Positions 9,801-18,800 of a stretch of 21,169 nt of DNA are shown piece by piece. The stretch lies in the NCBI GenBank assembly GCA_020650975.1, contig JAIPMN010000183.1:1-21169 (forward strand). Direction: 5' to 3'. A model generated the notes under the pieces. The model had not been told where the DNA came from. It did no database searches and worked only from the letters and a program-made list of their open reading frames with translations. Within the stretch, counting starts at the first letter, position 1, and every line of letters begins with the position of its first letter. Both the position numbers and the translations under genes were made by a program. The stretch comes from Apostichopus californicus. Lineage: Eukaryota; Echinodermata; Holothuroidea; Aspidochirotida; Stichopodidae.

Positions 9801-12800
9801 ATTTAGATTAGCTGTATGGGGAAGTTATTCTCTGACAATAACAGGCTCTAACACATACACCAATAATAATGATGGTTGGGTTTGAGTCTCCTTTTAACGG
9901 ATATAAAGGATTGAGCTTATGTTACAGGAGGGTTTTTGTCCCCCATGATCGTTCGAATCGAAATATTCTAAGTTTATGTCATACGAGAAAGCTTTTGTCC
10001 ACAATAATGATTGCATGTTTTACCTATGAACTTTAACTTGAGCATGAATGAAGTTTTGCTTCCTTGCATGATATTATGTAGTGTTTGCCTTTTAAATTGC
10101 ATGTTAGAAAGAATGAAAATCACATAATTTTTGCATGTTTTTTGTTTTATTTTTATTCTTTTAGAATATTTTATCCTTTGACCACTGAGTGGCAGGAATT
10201 GTGATTACAGTATGAATAAAGATGAAGCAGCAGCATGTTGAGTTTAACCGCTCGTCTACCTTTGTCCCAGTTATATAATATACATTACCGTGATAGTTTC
10301 TCTTGCATATTCAAAGTATTGAATATTCATAACATTACAAATAGTATACATGATGGACATGAGTTAAAAACACATTTGTCTATCAATTCTAGTGACCATC
10401 AGAATAAAGTGAAACTTGTAAACAGATTACCGTTTGTCAGCCTGTCTGGTGTTTACAAAGATGATACGTTGCTTCTTTTATACTCTATCAAACTAGAGTA
10501 ACACAACATGCTGCTGGTAACTCGCCTTCTCACTTGCTGGTTTCTGTTGCATATTGAGTTCAAACACAAAAATTGGCAAAACATATTTCTTTTCTGTGTG
10601 TAGCTGTTGGATATTAGTGATATGTAATAGTGAAGAAAATCAAAAATATTTTAAAATTGTGCCACATCTTTTGTCGAGGCAGCTCTCTGTCATTGGATTG
10701 TGTATGATAATACACACTGAAATTGATGATTTTTGTATCTAAAAGCTTCTTGATTAGGGGATGGGGCTTTAAATGGGAGGCGCCTGTTTTACAGACCTTT
10801 AATGTGTGACTTTAGAGCTTACACTAGGGGGGAAAAAACAAACAAAATACTTGAAGCGTCATCCAGAAACTCAATATGCAGCTTCCCTCCCCCCCCCCAC
10901 CCCAAAAAGGAATGAAACAAATGGAAAGGAAAGTANNNNNNNNNNCCCCCCCCCCCCCCACCAAAGAAAGGAATGAAACAAATGGAAGGGAAGTAAAGAA
11001 GCTGAAAGTGTATTGCCTTCCAGTTCTTGTATAGCAGGAAATGTCAACCTGCTGACTACCACGCTGTCACAGATTGGTTGTGAACTCATCGTAAAATGTC
11101 ATGAAAATGGTAGTGTATTATCATATTAAATTTTTATTACTCCAAACTAACATATTGTTGATCATACCTATTTTCTCCCTACTGTCACTGCTTCCCTTCC
11201 CTGACATGCATGCTGTTCTTCCTACCAAAATTATGTATGGATTAGCAAATTTGGAATGAAAACCCTCACTTAACCCTTCAACAAGTTCTGGATGAGCTGG
11301 TTTACAAGGACAACAGTTTTGTGTATGACTGGAAAATGGTAGAGATCATCAGGGACAACCGTACCAGCACGGAGCAAGAAGAGGTAAAGTATGATAACTC
11401 CTTATTAATAAGACAACAACAAAGTGACTTCTCATAGTTCTGGTTGTTACCAAGACAACAGTGGCTTCCTAAACAGCTGCTGTCAGTAAAATATGAAACA
11501 ATGACTGATTTAGAGCAGAAAAATGACAGTTTTGGTGGGGTGAAACTTGAACCAATTCTTTTGAGTAAATCTTAGTACTAATTGGAAGCAGAAAGGCTAT
11601 GTAAAATCTCAAGGTGGGGGGGGGGGGGGTTATTTGTGGGGTGTGGAAGGAATTTGTGCCTGTGATATGTTTAGAATAATTCTACAGGTGCAGACAGGGA
11701 TACTTTAAAATGTTTAAGGATATTGTTTGCTGTGGCTTATTCAAAATTATCAAAGTGAAATTGTAAGGCTTTTGACTGGGAACCATAAAAGAAGTTACTA
11801 GAAGTCAAGTGAAATTAAAAATGTGGTTCAATTTTCAAAATGGTGTCAAAATACAAACATGGCAGCTTGTTCTTTCTTTTGGAATTGTGGGTTGTTTGAT
11901 ATAATTTGGTAGTATATATGCAGGGAAGTCACTGGTACGTCTACAGGAGCAAACTTAACTGTTCTGCTATGATCAGTATCTTTCTTTTCTCACTTCTCTC
12001 CTGCATGGCTTCTTCTAACAATATTTGAAATTGTTCTTAACTTTTTACCTCATTTCTTCACTTTTTTGCTTCTGCATGCTTTCACTTGATAATACTCAAC
12101 ACTCTCATTGCATAAGTTTCTTCGAGCAGATGCTTTCTCGGTGATTTTGTTTGATTGTTTTACCTTGTTTTATCGGCAAAACTTTTCATGTTTTCTCTCT
12201 TTTAGCTTCTTTTATAAGTTGTTTCTTCATTGTTTCTATCTCTATTTTCTTTCACTTTTTCTTATTTTATTTTCTTTCCTTTAAGCTGCTACAAGTTTCT
12301 ATTAGAAATAATAGGTTCTCATCATTTTTTATGCTCATTTTTACCTGCGTTAACCTTGTTAAGTCTCTTTACTTTCGATGTGATGTTGATGTAAGATGCT
12401 CTCCATCAAGTTAGGAAGAGGGCGAATGAATTGACGGGGGAAGGGATAGAATGACAGGGGTAGCGTGACGGGTAGAGTGACAGGTAGAATGAATAGGATA
12501 GAGTGAAAGGGGGGGGGGAGGGCTAAAACAAGCGACGAAGTTGAATATGATAAATTTGCTGATTCCGTTACCGAAAGTATTCATATTCATAGCTTTTCAA
12601 GATGAGGCAATTTGCACTTGTAAAAATGAGCTAATGAAGTATTCATTTCAGGTATGGCACAATATTTGAGATTTGTAATTTTGGCTTATCGAGAAATGTT
12701 GGCGAAATGTGGGTTATAATGTTGAAGATATTTGGGTTCTGTGTATCCAAGAAAATAGTTCTTTTTTTTGTCTTTCTGGGGTTTTTTTTGTGGGGGGGGA

Positions 12801-15800
12801 GGGCCGTTTGGTGGGGCAATCTGATAGTTTTGAGAAGAAGTTAGCCTGGTGATAATAGATAAGGGAGTTAGACAACACTTCATATGTATGTACTTGGGAA
12901 TTGTTCAAGAAATATGGAACAAGCCATTAGCCATCCTCACATAGCACAGAAAGGGTCAGATGGTCTCTGCAGAAGAACCAATTGTTTCCTTCATTGGGCT
13001 TATTTATCTTTTCCCTTTTGGTCGATGGGTAAATATCAAAGTTTTCATTAATTTCTTTCTTTTTATAACCAATCATTATCTTTCCTGGGTATCATTCTTT
13101 TAGTTTCTGTTTTTCATCTTTCTTTGATGGTGTGAAATAGTTTTTGTTTGTTAGCCTGCGAGTTTATTCGCAAACAGTAGCTCTTGCAGACCATTTGCTA
13201 GCCTCATTTCTGGCAGAATTTGCCTAGATGTAATCATTTTCTTACATGAAAAGTTAATTCTTCAATTTCTGACTTAACAGTCTCAATGGATTTGCTTGTT
13301 ATCTCTCAATAGCTTTCATGATGTTGTTCAAACAATTAATTTGATTCGTACCAATGACAGTTGTATGTAGAAATTTTACATTTGCTCTCTGCTGTTTCGA
13401 AAGATTTTTTACATTGAATGTTTCTTAAACAAATTTGACCAAATTTAGTGTTTTTCTGATTAAATTACTCAAAATTGATTACCCCCCCCCCCCCCCCAAG
13501 AAAAGAGGGAAACTAGATTGATAAAAGAATTCTCATAAACTGTTGCTAGTCAGTATTTTTTGGTAAATTTATATAAGTAACAAGTTTGACTAGGGTAATG
13601 AGTTGTTGCTAATACTGGACAAATGGTTTTGCTCAACAGGGTAATCGTGAAGATACCAGCATCACCATCAGCAAGCTGAGGTTGATGAACCTCTCAGTAG
13701 AGGATTCCGGCCCTTATGTCTGTCTGGTTGGTACCTCCATGGGGAGTGATGAGCAGATATCCTGGTTAGATGTTCAAAAACTGCCAGGTAAGATTACAGT
13801 TACTAGAGGGAGGGAGGGAGGGAAGGAAGGATGCATAATGGGTGCAAAGATGCATTCATAGATGGTTGGGTAATAGGTGGATGGGTTGATGGTAGGGAGA
13901 CATTTTACCTCTTACCACAAAACCTTGTGCACTTAGACAATGGAGTTGTCTTTTTCAATTGTCCAACCACACTATGCTGATGTTTTTACAACTATTTATA
14001 AAATATCAACATAGTAAGCCAGGTGGTGTGCCATGTTCAAGTATTATAGATGAAAGGTCATTTAGGGGTCAGTGAGGTATGTCATCATTTACAAGTCTAC
14101 TAATTTGAGGACAATTTTAATGGCCAGAACCAAGTAGGAGAAGGTAGGATATTGTCTCTGCCAACTGACCTTATGTTCATGATTCTCTGACCATATCCAG
14201 ATGATACTTTTTTATCATTGTTACTATGGAAACCAGCATACATATATCACTTTTAGAGATGGCCTTGTTGCATTTTCTCCTCCTTCTTTTAACTCTAGTA
14301 CCAGTGACGGAGGAAACCTTTCCTACAGTGGTAGTTCCTCATCAAGAACCGTTGCTCAGCCAACTGTTCATTCTGGTGTTGGTGATTGGAATTGGAGTCA
14401 GCATCATCCTCATCCTCTGTTGCTGCATCGTTCTCTTACGTCATCAGAGCAAGACCCATCTTGAACATGGCAGTATTAAGCCCAGCATAAGTAAACCCCT
14501 GCTCTCAAGACAGGTAAAATATTTTGTTAAATATGATGATCTTTGTTACAGTGTGTAGATGGTGATGGTGGGACTTTGGTAGGTGTGTATATGGTCGTAA
14601 ATTACCCATCTGTGTTCGTGTCAAGGCTGTGAGAAAGAGGGACTTGGGTAGGTGTGTATATGGTCGTAAATTACCCATGTGTGTTTGTGTCAAGGCTGGG
14701 AGAAAGAGGGACTTTGGTAGGTGTGTAGATGGTCATAAATTACCCATGTGTGTTCGTGTCAAGGCTGTGAGAAAGAGGGACTTGGGTAGGTGTGTATATG
14801 GTCGTAAATTACCCATCTGTGTTTGTGTCAAGGCTGGGAGAAAGAGGGACTTTGGTAGGTGTGTAGATGGTCATAAATTACCCATGTGTGTTCGTGTCAA
14901 GGCTGTGAGAAAGTGATAGTATATTGTTGTGAGAGAAGTGTTGCACGGAATTTAAGTGCATTCTTTTTCTGCACCAAATTTGTTCTCATTAGGTAACTCG
15001 CATTCCATTTAAGTCTATGTATAAAATACTGTGTACATTTTAATTGTACATGGACTAACTTAATTGATTCAACAGAAGCTTTTGACCCAAATTCTGGAGG
15101 CCTGTAGGAAATCTCAAACATCATGAATTAGAGTAATGACAAAAATGACTCGAAGATCAAATTAGGATTTATTGACTCAACAGCTAACACAAGTACTGTA
15201 TTTGAAGCTAAGCTAAGCCTCTTTCTCAGAAACCTGTGGACTGGATTTCTGTATTTTTCTTCAGACTCTCCTGCCTTTAACAGTTAACTATTGAGGATGA
15301 ACCTGTGGACTGGATTTCTGTGTTTGTCTTCAACCACCCGCCCCCCCCCACCCCACCCCCTGGCTTTAACAGTCAATTCATTGATGATGAGTATTTGCTT
15401 TCATATCCAAACCTAGATGTCAGTCTGTCTGGGCATGTTGAATTTAAACAATACGAGGCCCATTGCTCTGGTCATAAAGAAGGTTTGTCAAGCCTTGCAC
15501 TAACAGAGAAAAGGCAAAGTCTTCTTCCAATTTCCCTGAGTTAGGTTTATCTTTTAATATTTTGTCATTTTTCTGTACAGATTTCTCTTGACTCTGGTAA
15601 ATCTTCTGCCCCATTCCTCTGTCGAGGACGATTATCATCCTCTCTGACGGTGGTCTCCACATTTGAGATTCCTCTTGATCTAGAATGGGAATTTCCAAGT
15701 GACAGGTAAATTCTTTTTTTTCCATCTGTAATCTTTCATCACCAAATTGTTTCACCATATATTTTAGAGTTCACTGTAATGGTTTGAATCTTTCTGCTAG

Positions 15801-18800
15801 ACAGCTACAGTATCTCATTTTAAGGATTTTACCAATATTTGTTATATCAGAATGGCTTCTTAATGCAGCTATGCTTGGTTGAGTAAACCACCAAACACCA
15901 TTGCAGAATGGTGAACGTGAAACTTCATACTAAACTTTTCTTTTTTGTTGCTATTCTTTATCAGGTTGAGCCTTGGTAAAACACTTGGTGAAGGTGCCTT
16001 TGGTAAAGTGGTAATGGGTGAAGCAGTCGGTATCCTAGGCAAGGAAACCACTACACAAGTCGCCGTCAAAATGTTGAAACGTAAGTTGGTCGAGTTTACA
16101 GCCAAAATAAAAGTACTGTTAGGATATTAACAGGAGGGCAGGTTCCAAACTACCGTAGACGGCGGTCAATGACTTAAGTAGGAAATTTGTATGCTGCTCA
16201 TCCTTGTGTTTTGTATTCCTGGCCTCCCGTGCCCAGAATCTTGTAGCCTCCTCGGTCTACTTACTCCCAAGATAGATTAAATGACAGAGTTAGCTTCAGT
16301 GCATGAAGTCAAGAGTGTCATTTAGAATACTAGAATGTATGAAGACATGATTACTACTCAAAAGCTTCGGTTTTCCTGGAGTATGTTGAAACTAAACCTC
16401 GGCCCTAAAGTCATCTCCTTGACGTATCATATGGGGTAGTGCGTAGTTTTTGAAGGAACTTTGATCACAATCAATAAATTGCTGTTATCATATTTCTACA
16501 GCCAATGCAACTGACAGAGAACTGGCGGATCTGTTATCTGAAATGGATATGATGAAACTGATTGGCAAACATGTCAACATCATTAATCTTCTGGGCTGTG
16601 TAACTCAGGAAGGTAAGTAACGCTTTCATTTATTCCATCAACTTTGCACTACTCTCTATTGAGAATCATTGTGTGCACATATATTCTCTGCCTGTACTCT
16701 GTTGTAGGCTCATTTAGTAGCATGATTGCTGTCAAGTTTGGATTTGTAGACCTCAAGGGTTTGGCAAACATCCCTCATCAACGAAAAACCTGTTAGTTTT
16801 TTGCTTTGTCACAAATGCGTGGGCACAAAGAAAGTTGTTTTTGTGTGTGTCGCAACCTTAGCTGATGACCCTACATCATCTCTCTGATAGGTTTACATTA
16901 CCGGGTTTATTTTACATTAGATGCTAGGTGAATATTATGTTCTTGTACAGGTGATTATATACAGGAGCAGCTCAGTTGCAAAAGAAAAGAAAAAGCTCTC
17001 TAACAAATACACTATCTTCTTCGAGTGGAAAAGAGATTTGGTCTGACAGGAATGCACAAGGATTTTGGTAGTTTTGGGATAAAATGAAACCAGTTTCTTC
17101 TGATACACCACCATACACCACCATACACCACCAGACACCATACACCATCAGACACCATACACCACCAGACACCATACACCACCATAGGCCTACACCATAC
17201 ACCACCAGACACCATACACCACCATACACCATCATAAACAAGTGTTTGTGCAGGTTGTAAATTACCATGACTTTGTGTTCATCATCAGGTCCATATGTAA
17301 TCGTAGAGTTTGCAAAGCATGGTAACTTGAGAGACTTCCTGAGGAAAAGAAGACCACCAGATGCAACCGAGGGGAAGCACGTGCTTATTCCGGGTTCAGA
17401 ACCATTGGTAAACAAGGACCTCATCTCATTTGCATATCAAGTAGCAAGAGGAATGGATTTCCTTGCATCTAAGAAGGTAAGATCCGTCCATGTCTAAACA
17501 TGCAAAGAGTTTTAAAAAAAAACAAGCTTAACATTCGATGAGAGTCCCAATATGAGTTTAAATTCACAGAGCGTACTCAGTTTCAGTGGTGTTACCCTAA
17601 CAATAACACATCTTGGATCCGTTGTCCACTCCCGAATCAATTGTAACAATTGATCCAGACATGAAAAATAATAGTCAGTGTCATAAATAGACATAACTTC
17701 AGTCACTCGATGTCAAAAGGGATGTGAGTGGAACAAGTCTTTCTCATAGAATAAATGCAGTTAACTCGAAATGATTTTAAGTCGAGGGATTCATTCTCAT
17801 TGCAACCGTGACTGCATTTGTCACGTCCTGGAAAGAACGAATGGTATTGATAACACATCAGGGTCTAATTAATTGTAATGTCTACATTTGTTGATTTCAT
17901 CTATTCTCTACAGTGCATTCATCGAGATCTCGCTGCACGTAATGTTCTGGTAGCGGAAGACTTCATCATGAAGATCGCAGACTTTGGCCTAGCTAGAGAT
18001 GTCCACTACATCGACTTTTATAGGAAAACAACTGATGTAAGTCTACAGGAAACACAGAGAGGAAAAAAAATGTTGAACAATATCTATTTCTTTTATATTG
18101 CTGTTGAAAAGAATGAAACTTTAGAATGTTATTGTCAAGAAATGATGTATAGGTTGGAAGATATTGGAATCAGATTGTTCATAACCTGCACATTATACAA
18201 ATAACCACATCTTCTAATATGATATGACTTTTGCAAGCAAGGTTTTCAAAACACCACAAGATAAAGTCAACAACATAGAGTAAATGGCATAACTCAAACT
18301 GTAGAGAAAAGTTATGGTTTACAGCATGTCTTGCTTGTGGTTCATTAGCTCTATGACTATACCTCTGACCAAAAATTAATGAAAGTGGTTAGCATACATT
18401 TTGCAAGAGGTCACAATTGTCAGGTTCCTGTTAGGCGGTCGTTATTAGTTTGTAGGATTCATAGTTAAACCATAAGATGTGATTTGGACCTATTGTCTGG
18501 CAGGTCATCTGTTTAAAAGCTTGTTGGTTAAGGCATGATGAGGCTCTGGTATTTAGTCTACAAGGTGGGTTACCTGAATATATCTATCTGACTGAGGTTT
18601 TTTACAAGTTTGTGTTTGAAATTGCATGTCCGTCATTTGAATAAGAAAAAGAATTCTTGTCCATTCAACGGACTCCACTTTTCTCCCAAATAATACAGGG
18701 TCGCCTGCCAGTCAAGTGGATGGCCCCCGAGGCTCTCTTTGATCGTGTCTTCACAATGTACAGTGATGTTTGGGCCTACGGTATCCTTTTATGGGAAATC

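Larger units (their letters stand above)
7886..11245 (+). other. Intron between first half of Ig3 and the cassette exon
   Basis: Phase-0 intron of 3,360 nt, the longest in the window. It contains an (ATT)n tract (about 8051-8087), a G14-like run (8535-8550), a cluster of four TGCATG motifs (10012-10137), another at 11207, and a 10-N gap flanked by duplicated sequence (10886-10994). A possible open frame of 88 codons at 10235-10501 has no domain signature. Confidence 0.8.
11384..13639 (+). other. Intron between cassette exon and second half of Ig3
   Basis: Phase-0 intron of 2,256 nt. It holds a G14 run (11616-11629), a long T/C-rich stretch (about 12150-12300), a degenerate purine repeat (12420-12525), TGCATG at 12002 and 12073, and a C16 run (13482-13497). 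I see no second IIIb/IIIc-like exon with the D-x-G-x-Y-x-C pattern. Confidence 0.8.
14514..15580 (+). other. Intron between transmembrane and juxtamembrane exons
   Basis: Phase-0 intron of 1,067 nt. It contains a 69-bp tandem array (14571-14913) and a separate 69-bp duplication (15231-15390) with C-rich expansion. The open frames at 14629-14916 and 15305-15544 come from these repeats. Confidence 0.85.

Noticed and set aside
10235-10501. 88-codon + strand open frame in the intron before the cassette
   Set aside because: No Ig or other domain pattern, no D-x-G-x-Y-x-C signature of an alternative Ig3 exon, and no fitting acceptor/donor pair in the right phase.
11286-11383. Alternative start of the cassette exon after CAACAAG at 11285
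   Set aside because: From this acceptor the required phase-0 reading meets TAG within the exon, whereas the AG at 11245 gives a clean 46-codon frame.
12151-12414. 87-codon hydrophobic Phe/Leu/Ser-rich open frame
   Set aside because: It is a by-product of a T/C-rich intron tract; no conserved motif.
14629-14916. 95-codon open frame with Cys/Arg/Lys repeats as a peptide gene
   Set aside because: It arises from a 69-bp minisatellite inside the FGFR intron; no signal peptide and no splice or promoter evidence.
15444-15758. 104-codon minus-strand open frame
   Set aside because: It overlaps the juxtamembrane exon in antisense; no family resemblance, and the sense strand is clearly coding.
16972-17424. 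150-codon minus-strand open frame
   Set aside because: It is the antisense of the hinge exon plus the ACACCA repeat; the Val/Trp/Gly-rich part comes from the repeat and there is no domain or splice support.
17636-17654. Perfect short inverted repeat ATCAATTG-TAA-CAATTGAT
   Set aside because: An 8-bp stem with a 3-base loop is expected by chance in AT-rich introns and is too short for a microRNA hairpin or terminator.
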